A DNA stretch of 64,000 bases. Origin: Zygaena filipendulae (Eukaryota > Arthropoda > Insecta > Lepidoptera > Zygaenidae). The notes under the pieces were generated by a model. It ran no database searches, was not told where the DNA came from, and was given only the letters and a program-made list of their open reading frames with translations. The first letter of the stretch is position 1; every line of letters starts with the position of its first letter. A program made the translations under genes and the position numbers. The stretch covers positions 2,378,501-2,442,500 of the forward strand of contig OU015669.1 of the NCBI GenBank assembly GCA_907165275.2, in the 5' to 3' direction. Shown here piece by piece: positions 1-11,362 of this stretch.

Positions 1-475
1 ATTCGTTTGTTTGCATTAAGAAGAAAAAGAAAAAAAACATCGTTTTACATAATACAACTGAGATATGTGAAGATTTCGTAAACCAATTCCATTATTACAT
101 TCAATGCAAATAAAACGAAGATTTAATTAAAAGAAAGCTTTTGTAGAAGGTAATAACGCTACCATTCGCTTGAAACTTGTCTGTATTAGATATTTGTAAT
201 TCAAATTGGTTATAGACATTCTTACCAATAAGATATTGCATGGAGTCCGATGCGTTGATCTCTAATCTGTAACGTAATGAGACCTCTAATTGATATTTAT
301 TAGACGAAAGTTGTAAAGGTCTTCTCCATAATGCCTATTAGCGGTATTAAGTATTGTACGTGCACTGAATTATGTTTGTCTAATTTGAATTATTCGATAT
401 TATTAGACATAACTTGAAGAAAACGATTGTTTATAGTGAGAAATATTATTTAAAACGGGTGCTTTGGAGTTTTAA

Positions 476-685
476 TCCTTACTATTTAGTTATAAATGTG
501 AAAGTGAGTTAGTTTGCTTGTTTGTTTGTTTGTTAGTTACGCTTTCACGCCTTAACGATCATCACGAAATTTTTTATACACGTTGTCAGAGAATAACGGC
601 AGAGAAGGACATAGAGTACCTTTTATCCCGGAATTTCCGCAGGAACTCTGAAATTAACGCGGGTAAAACCGCAGGGAACAGCTAG
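476..685 (+). mobile_element. Helitron-like non-autonomous element
   Basis: The element starts TCCTTACTATTTAG, carries the internal TTACGCTTTCACG and CCGGAATT..GGAACTCTGAAATT boxes seen in the other copies, and ends in a small hairpin followed by CAGCTAGT. TC at the 5' end and hairpin plus CTAG at the 3' end are Helitron hallmarks; it resembles the lepidopteran short Helitron families. Confidence 0.7.
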
Positions 686-1559
686 TGTAGATAGTTCTTT
701 CGCATACATAAGTACCTACTGTAATCGGATTTAAGAAGTATTTGAAAATGATAACCGTACAATTCCTTTTCTGTATCTCTGACCTCGTGAAGATGCGTAG
801 GTATGACAATCAAACAAATATGAATTTTATTGGCATTCAATCTAGTTGATTTTATTTTTTCTTTATTTATTTATTCATAGAGTAAGAGAGAATACATCAA
901 CTTTCGTCCCAGGAACACGAGTCAGTTTCAGTATACGTATTATACATACTTATACACTTCTTTCATGATATTTTTAAATCAGCCCCCATTTTTCACACAA
1001 ATTAATCGAGTGATACTACGAATAAAATCAATGCAAAACAAGTCGGTCGCGCTTAGTAGAAATAAAGTTTATACAGCAAGTAGCTAACAATACGCGTGCC
1101 ACCCGTCAAATAAACACATCAAATCGATTCTTGTCCTGATATATTTATGCGAATAACAAATAATTCACTTAAAGCGCCATCCGATTACTCGTTCGCTTGT
1201 TTATAATCGATTTAAATCGAATCGATCCCCTATAGCGCATTGATTTACAAATGTTTTATTTTTAGAGAATTGTTATTTTATAATCGAATCCGAATCGTTT
1301 TGTAAAGAACGTGTGATGTATTTTACGACTGCTGTGGCATGTTTACGATATTATAAACATATTATTCACAAGGTAACTTGTCTATTTGTAGCTCAGTGTC
1401 TGTCTTTATGTTTGCTCGTAACTCAGTCGCTCTTGAAATACGTTTTGTAAATTTTTATATACTCTGTAAATCACTTACCTCTCAATTTTTGTATGGAATG
1501 GAAACTAGGTACATTTTGTATTGACGTCCTTTCTTGAATAATAATTGTTTGTGAAAAAG

Positions 1560-1592
1560 CCCCTGTGCCGGGAACGCGGGAAACAGCTAGTC
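1560..1592 (+). mobile_element. 3' end fragment of a Helitron-like element
   Basis: Only the terminal GGAACGCGGGAAACAGCTAG part is recognisable; the rest is lost or diverged. Confidence 0.35.
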
Positions 1593-1965
1593 TATATCTA
1601 TACATATAAAAAAATTAAAGTGTCTGTTTGTAACTCCAAATTAATACTTAACAGATGTTTTAATTTTGCACGTCATGCCTATGGCATAATATCCTGCAGG
1701 TTAAATACTTTAAAATTTTTCCATAAGATATGGATCTAGATTGACAATAAGGAAATATAATAGTTTGTCATAACCATAACATGTTTACATAGTTATTACA
1801 ATTTTTACGAGTCATCTAAGGATTGCGCTTGTTTTGATCTCTTTAACTGCCAATTAACTGCCTACCTACTTGTGATAAGTATATGAGCTTTGATATCAAT
1901 CTGCCTGGAAAAGGATAAATTTTAATCTTTACACAGATTATCATACCAAATGTGAAAAAAACAAT

Positions 1966-2332
1966 GTAGCGCCCTCAGACCAAATAAAAACTAAAGACGG
2001 AACGTCTCGAACAACGAAGTGAAGCCGGTTAATGCGTATGCATGTGGTGATTAGGAAAGTGTATGGATTTTCTAAGTTTACTTACTGGTGATAAGTGATT
2101 CCATACTGTTTTTTATTTTTTGACCATTGACGACACAATATGGCATTTTTCTAACTTAATTGTTGCATCACCTCCGTTAGCGGGAGAAGCTCAAACTAAA
2201 AGGTATGGTGTCTTTTTCTTGTAAGTGTGTGCGTGTTTCTGTGTACGTGCACGGCGTGGTGTCTTTTTCCGGGCTTCACTTGTTTGTTCTACGCGTTCCG
2301 TCTTTAGTTTTTATTTGGTCTGAGGTAGCGCC
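1966..2332. mobile_element. hAT-like MITE with 8 bp target duplication
   Basis: The element is 1974..2324 (351 bp). Its ends are perfect 31 nt inverted repeats beginning CTCAGACCAAATAAAAAC, with lower similarity for about 20 nt further in. It is flanked on both sides by the identical octamer GTAGCGCC (1966..1973 and 2325..2332). An 8 bp duplication is the mark of hAT-superfamily transposases. There is no coding capacity inside. Confidence 0.9.
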
Positions 2333-3184
2333 AAAAAAACTTATTATCTGAAATTAATAAAATTTTAAACTCATAAAATCGCAATTTAAAAAACAAACTG
2401 TTCCAACTTGGTTTCAACCGCCTTTAATTTTTATTTTTCACATAAATTTCACATTTTTTTATAAAAGAATATGTACCTATTATTTAAATGCTAGCAATTA
2501 ATGATCTAATAAAGAAAATAACAATATAAAAAAATTAGAAAGCGCACAATTTTATTATTTGAAGCGGCAGTACGTTACTCAACTTGACACTGCCACACTT
2601 GCACCCGGGAGGGCGTCGGTTGTCAACGTAATCCGCCCATCTTGACAGCTCGGTCAAACCGATCTCGACACGCTGTCAATTTAACACCCGTAGTTGGGAA
2701 ACAAACGCCGTACGCTCCTCAATTTAATTAGATCGAGACAAATCATCCGACAACCATAATAACAGTTTCTATGTGTTTATACATATAGTGTGCCTCAGAA
2801 GAATAACTAAAGCATGTTGTGTGCATTGACATTTACACTAAATACCTACTCAAGATTAGGTAGGTAATTACACAAATGAGGCAATATCGTTTTCCAAGAA
2901 AATTGTATTTTTTTTTTTCAAAACGGCTTCATGTTGTAGATTCAAGTAAGAGTATAGGTGACAATTTCTATATATTTTTTTAAAATAAATAGAGGAGTTG
3001 GACACGATGTCGTATAGCTACTACCGATTTCTGATGTGTTAGCACCCACTTAACATTTTATTTATTTATTTAACAAATTATGCGCTCAAGAACAACATAA
3101 AATGAAATAAGTATATCAGATTGTACATGATTACTTTTATACTTGATCATTTTACAATACATTTTACATTATTACCTCCCATTT

Positions 3185-3300
3185 CACGTCCAAATTAGGA
3201 AGCAGAACCGTGTATTAATTATAATATTATGTTCACCTCCATGGGAATCGAATCTGGACCCCTTAATTGTCGGAACGGTTTGGTGATCACTCATACAGTA
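3185..3300 (-). mobile_element. Degenerate tRNA-derived SINE fragment
   Basis: On the minus strand a diverged B box (GATTCGATTCC, at about 3244..3254) and downstream sequence resemble the better SINE at 13932..14232. The A box is eroded. Confidence 0.4.
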
Positions 3301-3854
3301 TCCTTACTGTAATACTCAAGTGTGTTTGTTTGACCGTTTTTCTCGAGTGACTGATGGTACAGAAATAGTACCTATCATATTTTTGATTTCTTAGATAAAT
3401 TTTATTCTTTGCACTGAGATACACTTAAATTGAACGGCCGGCCTTTTTCCGGTAAAGGATTTCCGAGGGAAATACAAAACTCACGACGGTGAAATCGTGA
3501 GCAACTAAATACGTAAAAATAATGGTTCATAAATAACTATATTTCCCTCCACCGATTGGCTTTGTATAAACAAACATTATTATGTTATTATCTATAGAAT
3601 TGTAGCTTTATTGTGTCATAAAACACTAAAGGTTGGCCCGACAAAGCTTTATAGATACTTACGAGTTTTGATGTTTACTTTCTCTACGTTATGGTTAGGA
3701 AAATAAAGACTTAATTAAAAAACCTATTGATTGCCTCAGACACGTACGTTCAGGCGTTATCGCTTTATATCATACTAGTTTACCGTGGTTTCTCTCGGGT
3801 GAAATTTCCCTCTTCCTGGTAAAAGCAGGGTTCAAAGGTCATCTGTACCAATTT

Positions 3855-4040
3855 ATACAGAGGAAAGATTTGTATTTTTGTTTGTTTGTTACGATTTAAC
3901 TCAAAAACTACTGGACCGATTTCAAAAATTCTTTCACCGTTAGAATGCTAAATTATCCCTGAGTAACATAGGCTGTATTTTAATCCAGATGTCCCGCGGG
4001 AACTCCAAAATTATCGCGGGTGAAACCTGCCTGATAACTG
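3855..4040 (+). mobile_element. Helitron-like element, GAGGAAAGATTTG subfamily
   Basis: The 5' part has the GAGGAAAGATTTGTATTTTTG and TTACGATTTAACTCAAAAAC boxes; the 3' part has the CCCGCGGGAACTCC box shared with other copies. The terminal hairpin has decayed (GGTGAAACCTGCCTGATAACTG instead of a CTAG end). Confidence 0.6.
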
Positions 4041-4070
4041 CCTTATACTTCATATGAAATACTATGATAT

Positions 4071-4185
4071 ACCTGCAGTAATTTCGGAATTCCTGAGGAA
4101 ACTTCGGGATGAAAAGTACCCTAAGTACTTTTCTGTACCCCTGACAACGTGTATGTAAAATTCTCGAAGATCGGTTGAGGCAATT
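4071..4185 (-). mobile_element. Helitron-like fragment
   Basis: An inverted internal segment with GGAATTCC, AAAAGTACCCTA and CTGACAACGTGTATG boxes, lacking both termini. Confidence 0.5.
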
Positions 4186-4214
4186 AACCCGGTGCTTGGG
4201 AAAGCCTGCCGTTC

Positions 4215-4271
4215 CGGGTTTCAACCCGATAAAAGATCATAAAAGGCTGGCGTTTATCGGGTTTAAACCCG
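4215..4271. repeat. Palindromic hairpin with self-complementary arms
   Basis: Arms 4215..4233 and 4253..4271 are inverted copies with one mismatch, and each arm contains a near palindrome of the form CGGGTTTAAACCCG. The loop is 19 nt. No element boundaries are visible. Confidence 0.6.
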
Positions 4272-4970
4272 AGCAATGGGTTGATCGATAGTTGAATAAT
4301 TAAAAGTAAGAATTGACCAACAGTTTCATGTACATATTATGTTACATACACTCAATCGCATGAACTTCATTTTTCGCACGGCACGGCGCCCCGACGACTG
4401 CACACAACACGACGACACGACCGTGCATTGTCCAACCTTGGGCCTTGACACACTTATCGCACATTATGTGCACTGACCTTTATTGCCGGCGAAAATTTTC
4501 GTCTTCACAAACAAATTATAGAAATAGAATAAAGCGGCTTTGCTTACAATTAGGTATTTATAACGTATTAAATCTACATTCTTTTTTGAGGTCATTCTGT
4601 CCCATTATTCTGACTCCACTTTCAGAGATTTATCATAGACATACTCGTAGACAGAGACGTAACTTTATTCTTTGCTTATAATCTACATATTATTATGTAG
4701 ATGCAAATACTCTTCGTTTCACTTAAATTTTAAATACACACCCTTTTAAAAACAATAAAATCACTCGGTTAAATCATAAAATATTTCGTGAACAAAAAAA
4801 GAATTACGATCACGTTAAATAAACTGATACGCGGTAATAAACAAAATACGTAATAACCTGACGGAAATGCATGACAATAAAATAAATACAATATATTCAC
4901 ACCACCGCTTTCGTAATGATAAATAATTAAATCGTTAAATAAACAAAAAAACACACTTTAAGAGTAAACT

Positions 4971-5018
4971 GAACTAAAAAGTTGCCAAAGTTGGACAATT
5001 TTGGCAACTTTTCAGTTC
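4971..5018. repeat. Hairpin, 19 nt arms
   Basis: 4971..4989 and 5000..5018 are inverted repeats (GAACTAAAAAGTTGCCAAA type) with one mismatch and a 10 nt loop. It could be a tiny foldback element or a structured RNA; nothing decides this. Confidence 0.6.
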
Positions 5019-5394
5019 AATTAAACGAGTCTCAACTCGATGGAGTTTACAGTTTCCATGGCTCCATCATCAGATCAGCTCCGTGTCATCATAATATTGC
5101 ATTGTCATACGAACTACGGGGTTTCATTTCGATACGACAGTAATTAGAAGAAGGTTAAAATTAACTTCTAAGATGCTATTACAGTACATTGTTGGTTAGT
5201 AACAAATGAAGCTAAAATATCAGCGTGTTAAAAATAACAATGAACAGTCGTTGACCTTTTACCGATACCTCAGGGCAAATTCTGGTCACGTAAAATAAGC
5301 CGTAAAACTACCGATAAAGTTCTCCCAACTTATATCGATACGCGTACCTACTCGCTTTAAGTCGATCGGCTGTTGCAACGAGAATATAATAACA

Positions 5395-5952
5395 CTAGCT
5401 GTCCCGCGCGGTTTCACCCGCGATATTTTCGGAGTTCCCGCGGAATTGTTCCATACAAACTTTGCAACCCCTTGTCACCACTCACCCCCTTAGGGGTTGA
5501 ATCGGGTATTCTCCAGGGTATGAAAATCAAAATTCTAATTAGTCCGTCAGTTAGAATAAAAAAAAATAATAGTCACGTATTTAGTGCTTTTTCAAGTTAA
5601 TGAAAATAAACATAGATAAAGCGCATCAAAGTGACGTCAATATTCAGTATAAGCCCCATACAAACTGCACCGGGTTGTGATGTCACGCGAAATTTCAACT
5701 CAATGTATCGCTGTTATTTTTTTAAATAGGTAAAAAAATAAAAAATACGTGTCCAATATTTTTTACTAATCTAAACGCTGCACTGGACTAAAAAAAAATT
5801 AGTCAAGTAGCGAATTTTCAAAAATCCTTTCTTATCGGATGCCTACGTCATACAAAGAATACACCCTCCAAGTTTAAGGGTCTCTACGATCAGCGGTTTA
5901 GGCTGTGCGTTGAGTCAGTCATTCAGGACAGCATTTTATACATATGTATAGA
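5395..5952 (-). mobile_element. CTAG-ended element, GTCCCGCGCGG subfamily, interrupted
   Basis: The minus-strand 3' end (CTAGCTGTCCCGCGCGGTTT on the plus strand) starts at 5395. The same subfamily occurs uninterrupted at 60027..60235, sharing GCCTACGTCATACAAAGAA and CTCTACGATCAGCG. Here the element is split by the inverted-repeat element at about 5521..5806. Confidence 0.65.
5521..5806 (-). mobile_element. MITE, TTAGTCCGTC family, copy A (nested)
   Basis: The sequence is an inverted copy of 8963..9298 and shares its boxes AATTAGTCCGTCAGTTAG, TACGTGTCCAATA and GTCACGCGAAATTTCAACTC. Copy A lacks the outermost ends seen in copy B. It separates the two halves of the CTAG-ended element at 5395. 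Confidence 0.6.
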
Positions 5953-6091
5953 TGAGGAACAATGAGGAAGACCTAAACCGAAATTTCTTTTGCATTACGA
6001 TATCGATTCTGACGGTTTCATTCAACTAAAATTATCTATTTCAGTGTAATTTTTGATAAATGGGAAAACATTGTGAATAAAGTATGATAAA

Positions 6092-6289
6092 CTAGCTGTT
6101 CCCCGCGATTTCACCCGCATCAATTTCGGAGATCCGCGGGTATTCCGTGTTAAAGAGTACCTAGCCTATGTGTTATTGTGATGTATATTGTTGTGAAGTT
6201 TCATTAAAATCCATTGAGTAGTTTTAGCGTGAAAGAGTAAGAAACATCCATACATCCATACATTATCGGGTTTATAATTATAGTAAGGA
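6092..6289 (-). mobile_element. Helitron-like element
   Basis: A near full-length minus copy: CTAGCTGTTCCCCGCGATTT at the 3' terminus and the AGTAAGGA 5' terminus. It contains a (CATC) rich segment near the 5' end as in the copies at 27891 and 49195. Confidence 0.75.
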
Positions 6290-6893
6290 AGTAAGGATAG
6301 AATAAAGTTAATCTTGTTAGAATAAATATGATGTTAGTAAAACAAATAAATAGTACCTACACAACGTTAGTACCTAAAATGCTGTAAGTATTAGTAGTAT
6401 TTATAAACTGATTAATGTAGGAAGTAAAAGTTCAGAAGTCACGAGTTCATGACTGAAAGACTCGTGACACGTACGGTATTTTTACGTACCTATTTCAATA
6501 TTATAATGTTGTATAATGTTTGCGAAACTATTCTTTTATCGATATCGAGAATTTTCTATTTTTAATCAAATCTCATTTTTGTTTATTTAAAATTTTAATT
6601 TTAAGCGAAAGCCACAACGAATTTATATAGGTAAATATAAAAAAGTCGTTACTCTGTTAAGCGGTGAATTCATTGTATTCAGCGTTAATTTTGAATAATT
6701 GATATTATCATTTGACATCATCAAATTTAAAATTTTGTTCGTGTGGTCTCAAATTGTCCGTCAGCCAGCAGTTAACAATTTAAAATATTAGATAAAATTC
6801 ATATTAGATTGGTATGGAACATAAAAATTACCCGTTAATGTTACTAGTGAAGTGCAGAGTGTACACTATTGGTCAATGTGTATCGACACTGTA

Positions 6894-6983
6894 AAATAAG
6901 AAATATTATGAGATTAAAACAAGATACTTTATTAAGTATGTATGTAAAGTATGTTGTTTTTAATCTCATAATATTTCTTATTT
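6894..6983. repeat. Foldback of about 90 bp
   Basis: Arms 6894..6922 and 6954..6983 match over 29-30 nt with a single indel; the central part is itself partly palindromic (ATACTTTA...TAAAGTAT). No target duplication could be identified. Confidence 0.7.
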
Positions 6984-7319
6984 AACAAATTCTCCTATTT
7001 TGTGTAGATATATGCTCATAAAACTTTATTTCTACTCGAGTATTTAAACAATAATTTACTATTTCAAATGTTACGCGAGCTATCTTAGTTATGAAAGAAA
7101 TCCCTAAGAGCTAATTCTCGTTAACTATTAAGTATAACAATATCTTTTATCTATCTGTTCAAAGTTTGTTGAACTTTTAATTAAGTAGAAAAAAAATGAG
7201 CAACCTGATTAACGTTTATTTGTACGCACCGAAATTGTTATCGGGCCACATGATTTTAATGATTCTCTGTAATATGATATAAACGGCTACTATTGTGTAG
7301 GTACGTGTTTCATATGGTA

Positions 7320-7349
7320 GTCTCAGACGAAATAAAATTCGTCTGAGAC
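7320..7349. repeat. Perfect 12 bp stem, 6 nt loop
   Basis: GTCTCAGACGAA at 7320..7331 is the exact inverse of 7338..7349. A compact, perfect stem-loop in AT-rich DNA with no flanking element recognised. Confidence 0.65.
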
Positions 7350-7789
7350 GGTAGTTTATTATGTCAAAAATTACGCGTGTTTGTTGTAATTCTTTCTATA
7401 TGTTTTCGTGTGTAGTCGTTTAATTTTACTCTTTTTCTGTAACTAGCTTTTCATAAATATAACAATTATCATACAATATTATTATAATATAAGTACTTAC
7501 TAATTGTGATACCGTATTAGGCGTAAGTATGTTACAATATAAGCGTTTTGTTATTATACACATTACTGTGACAACTTTTCAAAGAAAAAGTTATCCTTCA
7601 AGTCCTTCAATTTAGCGCTCCGAAAAGATTTAAAGCAGAATATTGTTTATCACAAGATAAAAAAATGTGTCACTTTCTTATTACTTAAATCGTATTCAGG
7701 AAATGTTTGAAACATAAAACAATATTTGCAAAATCATCTTATTGCGAATACGCGTAATTAATACGCGAATATTTGCTCTAGCTACGCTT

Positions 7790-7985
7790 ATCGATATGTA
7801 CGCGTCACTAACGTCACTAGAGGCGTGCGAATACGTGCCCGGTATCACATACGCCCGTCTCGCGGACTAGGTAGTGTTGTGCTTGTGACGTAAGACGCTC
7901 ACGCGCGAAATTCGCGGCGGCAAGGCCGACCGATGACCGAATGCGCGCGCGCCGCGCCGCCATCACGCACCCAACGATAACAGAG
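7790..7985. promoter_or_regulatory. CpG-dense island, possible regulatory region
   Basis: A stretch of about 200 bp with high GC and many CpG and GCGC steps (CGCGCGCGCCGCGCCGCC near 7941..7958) stands out in AT-rich DNA. No repeat family or open frame explains it. It could be a promoter or enhancer; no gene start was seen next to it. Confidence 0.3.
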
Positions 7986-8079
7986 TAGACAGTTAGAGAA
8001 CACGTGTCATATTTATTTATAATAATAATAATTATATAATCTTAATTCGAATGAACAATGAGATTTACATAATAATATA

Positions 8080-8276
8080 TCCTAATTTTATTTGTTTGTT
8101 AGTTACGCTTTCACGCTTTGTCTACTTAACTGGTCGTCATGAAATTTTGTATACACGTTGCCCCTAACAACGTGTATACAAAATACAATTAAAGAAGGTC
8201 TTAACTTAATTTTTAATTCCGGAATTCTTGCGAGAACTCCGAATTTAACGCGGGTGAAACCGCGGGGAACAGCTAG
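8080..8276 (+). mobile_element. Helitron-like element with an internal mini-inversion
   Basis: The termini are TCCTAATTTTATTTG and ..CCGCGGGGAACAGCTAG. In place of the usual middle, ATTTTGTATACACGTTG (8144..8160) is followed after 7 nt by its exact inverse (8168..8184), a snap-back duplication not seen in the other copies. Confidence 0.7.
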
Positions 8277-8962
8277 TTTCTTATATAAAATTTATGTAAT
8301 TTGTTTGTAATTTCAAAATAACCTAACATTATTCTTTTATAATATTATACTTACTTACTTTGTTATTTCTGTACTTCAAAATTACCTACAGTGGGAAATT
8401 ACAGGGGACTTTTATATTTAGAAAATTTCAGTGCCATTCTTTGCTTATTAATTCCATGTGACATCGTACAAACAGAATTATTATTTACGTCACGCATATT
8501 TAATTATGAGAGTTAGTAGATAAGTATTAATTTATTATTAACCTTATTAAAATCTAGTTTTTCATAAATCGGTTCTTAACTCAATACTTGTTAAGTTTAA
8601 AAAAAAAACAAGAAATGCCAATTTATGTTTTACTGCCAAAGAGATGAGATTAAGAGATCAGCAACAGAAACTCGTTGCCGAGTTGGATCTAATCTAATTT
8701 TCGCCGGAGCGTGACTAAGAAACTATTAAAATCGGTGTTTCGGAACCGATTTCGAAACGTACCGGTCTTCACGGACCGATGGGGAGATCAAATCGATTAT
8801 GCACTTCAAGGTTCATGAATATTAGTAACTTTTATTATTATAATATCATCGCAATCGATATCATAATTGAACATTTTCTGAACAAAAGCGGGACAACGTT
8901 TAGTCACGACTGTTTACGGATCACGGCTTCAATAGTTTGTTAAACTTATTTTTTTTTTCTTC

Positions 8963-9298
8963 TATAATGGGCATGTTGACTAATTTTTATTTTTTAGTCC
9001 GTCTTGTAGATTATTAAAAAATATTGGACACGTATTTTTTCTTTTTTTACGTAATCAAAAAATAACGGCGATATATTGAGTTGAAATTTCGCGTGACGTC
9101 ACTATTCTGACAATTTGTATGGCGGTTTTGTGGTTAGTGACGTCACGACCTCCTCATCCTAAATTTTAATGCGCTTTATCTCTGTATATTATAATTTATT
9201 TAAAAAAGCAAAAAATACGTGTCTATTGTTTTTTTATTTTCTAACTGACGGACTAATTACAATTTTGATTTTCAATTGTAGTCAACATCCCTATTATG
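8963..9298 (+). mobile_element. MITE, TTAGTCCGTC family, copy B
   Basis: The ends are inverted repeats: ATGTTGACTA at 8973..8982 and TAGTCAACAT at 9279..9288, with weaker pairing about 10 nt further out. Inside, a second inverted pair (TTAGTCCGTC ... GACGGACTAA) and two TGACGTCA palindromes are seen. No transposase is encoded. Confidence 0.65.
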
Positions 9299-9543
9299 TA
9301 TAAACCTACTCACTTTAAACTATTAACAATAAAAAGTACAAGAAAGGATATGATAAACTAGCTGTGCCCCGCGGTTTCACCCGCGTGAGTTTCGGAGTTC
9401 GCAAATCAGAGCCCTTATTCGCTATGACCAACAACATGTCTTGCCCATAACGCGCGTCCAAAAAACTCATTTCCAAACCTTCTAGATGTCCAAATATTAG
9501 AAATTAATTATTATTCTGTATGACCTAAGAAATGTTGTAAATG

Positions 9544-9837
9544 TATTTTTAATACAGTTGCTCAAAAAGTGGCATATTGCAGGGACGTATAGCGTTCGGG
9601 AAGTGGGCTATTACATACTCGAGCTTTTTCTTTACCTTTTCCGAACTCGTGCGTTCTCTTTCCCAACTGTCAAAAATGGCGAAACGACTTTGACACACTT
9701 TTTGTATTGCGCAACGTAGGTTTCGTATTACTAATACGACTAGCGCCATCTCTTGATTACAGTTGGAACTTAGTTGAGTTTGTGTTTTTATTATTTTACT
9801 AAATTTCTTCATTTTTTTCGCAACTGTATTAAAAATA
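9544..9837. mobile_element. Nested element with perfect 18 nt inverted repeats
   Basis: TATTTTTAATACAGTTGC at 9544..9561 is exactly inverted at 9820..9837. It lies inside the GGGCCC-ended copy 1, in the segment missing from copy 3. Confidence 0.7.
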
Positions 9838-9848
9838 GTTGTTCAGTA

Positions 9849-9970
9849 CACGTGCGGAACCGTCATTGCAAAGAGTTCCGACTGTCAACGGCTTCCGGAG
9901 TTCCGGCTGCGCCTCGGCTCGGGTCGACATTTGACGGAACTCTTTGCAATGACAGCCTTTCCGCACTTGT
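9849..9970. repeat. Palindromic GC-rich segment inside the nested insertion
   Basis: GTCATTGCAAAGAGTTCCG at 9862..9880 is perfectly inverted at 9935..9953, with weaker pairing outward (GTGCGGAA / TTCCGCAC) and a 54 nt GC-rich loop. It follows the 18 nt inverted-repeat element and is probably part of the same inserted unit. Confidence 0.65.
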
Positions 9971-10162
9971 AATGAAATATACTATTTTTTGGAATGAAAC
10001 TTCTTTGATTACGAGGGAAAGACGTTTTTGTGGCGTGTTATCTTAACGCGCCGTGTTATGGTCATAGTAAATAAGGGCCCTGATAAAAGTAACCTAAGTT
10101 GCTCCTTACACCATTAGCTGATTAGCAGTGAAAGTCCCGTAAAAATAGTTCAACCGTTTCGC

Positions 10163-10384
10163 AGATATGCTGTTCTCCACAATTTCTCCCGCGTTGGTTA
10201 TTTTGGAGTTCCTGCGCAAATTCCGGGATAAAAACTAATTTTTAAGCTGGACCGAATCACACGATATGGTGACCAAATTTCATCATGATGAGTTTAGTAG
10301 TTCAGCGTTTATGCCGGACTAAATACAATATTATGTCTAAAAACTGAGGAACAAACAAACTCACTTTCCGTACATATTAAGATT
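10163..10384 (-). mobile_element. Degenerate Helitron-like element
   Basis: GCTGTTCTCCACAATTTCTC, GGAGTTCCTGCGCAAATTCC and the AACAAACAAACTCACTTTCC end box are recognisable in order, with an eroded CTAG terminus. Confidence 0.5.
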
Positions 10385-11164
10385 AGGAGCAAAGAAAATG
10401 CTTCAAAGTATTCATAAATATTGCTCATTAATGATTAAGTGTAATATTTGAAAACCAAACAGCTTCCTGTCACATCACTGAGATAGGTGATCGTGTAATT
10501 GTCCGGATGAAGTGGTTGAGAAATGTATACTTATCCAAATATTCTCCTACCGTAACTCCGTAACTAATCTAATCTCGAGGCGCCGCTCCGGTGGGCCGCG
10601 CCGGGGTCCAATTTTGACAGCTTCTGACTTTCACCATAATTATTATGACTGCGGCAGGTAGGTATACAAATATCGGTGTTTATCTCTCGATTCTGTTTCT
10701 ACTTTTTAATTTAATACCTTTGGAATAGTTTATGAAGCGTGATTAAATTCAATTATTTTAGGCTTTTAATTGCCATTGATGGTATCGTTTCGTGGCGATT
10801 GTGTATGGATGGTGTATTAGATATTGTTCCCACCATTATTCATAGGAACATGTAAGCTAATGCTCTAACAAAGTCTCCTTAGTCTAGGATCTCGATCGCG
10901 CTATTTCAAAACGAATTTACCAAAACAAGTATTAGGTGAAGCGCATTTCGTAAAGCGCCGATTTATTTATTTGTCTTAACGATAACGATTCAACTTTTGC
11001 TTGGAGATTTTGGCTAACGTTAGACTGAATTTTAACAGGCTTTAGAACCAAAAGAAAATAAGATATTATAATATGTTACGTTTGACGGTTGTATTTGCGT
11101 ATTTTCGTACCGAAAACATTACCGAAAAGCTCATTTGTGTGTATAAATGTAAAACGCATTGACA

Positions 11165-11362
11165 GCTTCAAGTTGCAAATCTGTCGCCAAGCACCTAACG
11201 GTGTGTTCCGGCAGCCCCACTTGAAAGCCAGTTCCAATCCCCATTCCAGGTCGGCAACGCACCTGCATGCCTTCTGGTGTTGCAGATGTCTATGGGCGGC
11301 GGTAATCACTTACCATCAGGTGTACCACTTGCCCGTTTGCTCCCGATGACATAAAAAAAAAG
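11165..11362 (+). mobile_element. Retroposon 3' end (SINE or non-LTR tail)
   Basis: The segment with GGTCGGCAACGCACCTGCAT, CTGGTGTTGCAG and ATCACTTACCATCAGGTG ends in an A-rich tail (ACATAAAAAAAAA). I recall this tail as one of the commonest in lepidopteran genomes, shared by non-LTR elements and the SINEs that depend on them. Two overlapping open frames here are incidental. Confidence 0.6.

Larger units (their letters stand above)
9407..10081 (+). mobile_element. Inverted-repeat element with GGGCCCTTATT ends, copy 1 (carries an insertion)
   Basis: The ends are GAGCCCTTATTCGCTATGAC and its near inverse ending ATAAGGGCCCTG. Compared with copy 3 (47037..47271, opposite strand), copy 1 has an extra segment from about 9547 to 9990. 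Outside that segment the two match closely, including CTTCTTTGATTA and CATTTCCAAAC. No open frame for a transposase. Confidence 0.75.
9356..10168 (-). mobile_element. Helitron-like element split by a GGGCCC-ended element
   Basis: The minus-strand 3' end begins about 9358 (CTAGCTGTGCCCCGCGG) and the element resumes after the insertion at 10082 with ATAAAAGTAACCTAAG and CAGTGAAAGTCCCGTAAAA, boxes that are contiguous in the copy at 54156. Confidence 0.6.

Noticed and set aside
11076..11349. Overlapping plus and minus open frames
   Set aside because: They lie in a common retroposon tail and are incidental.
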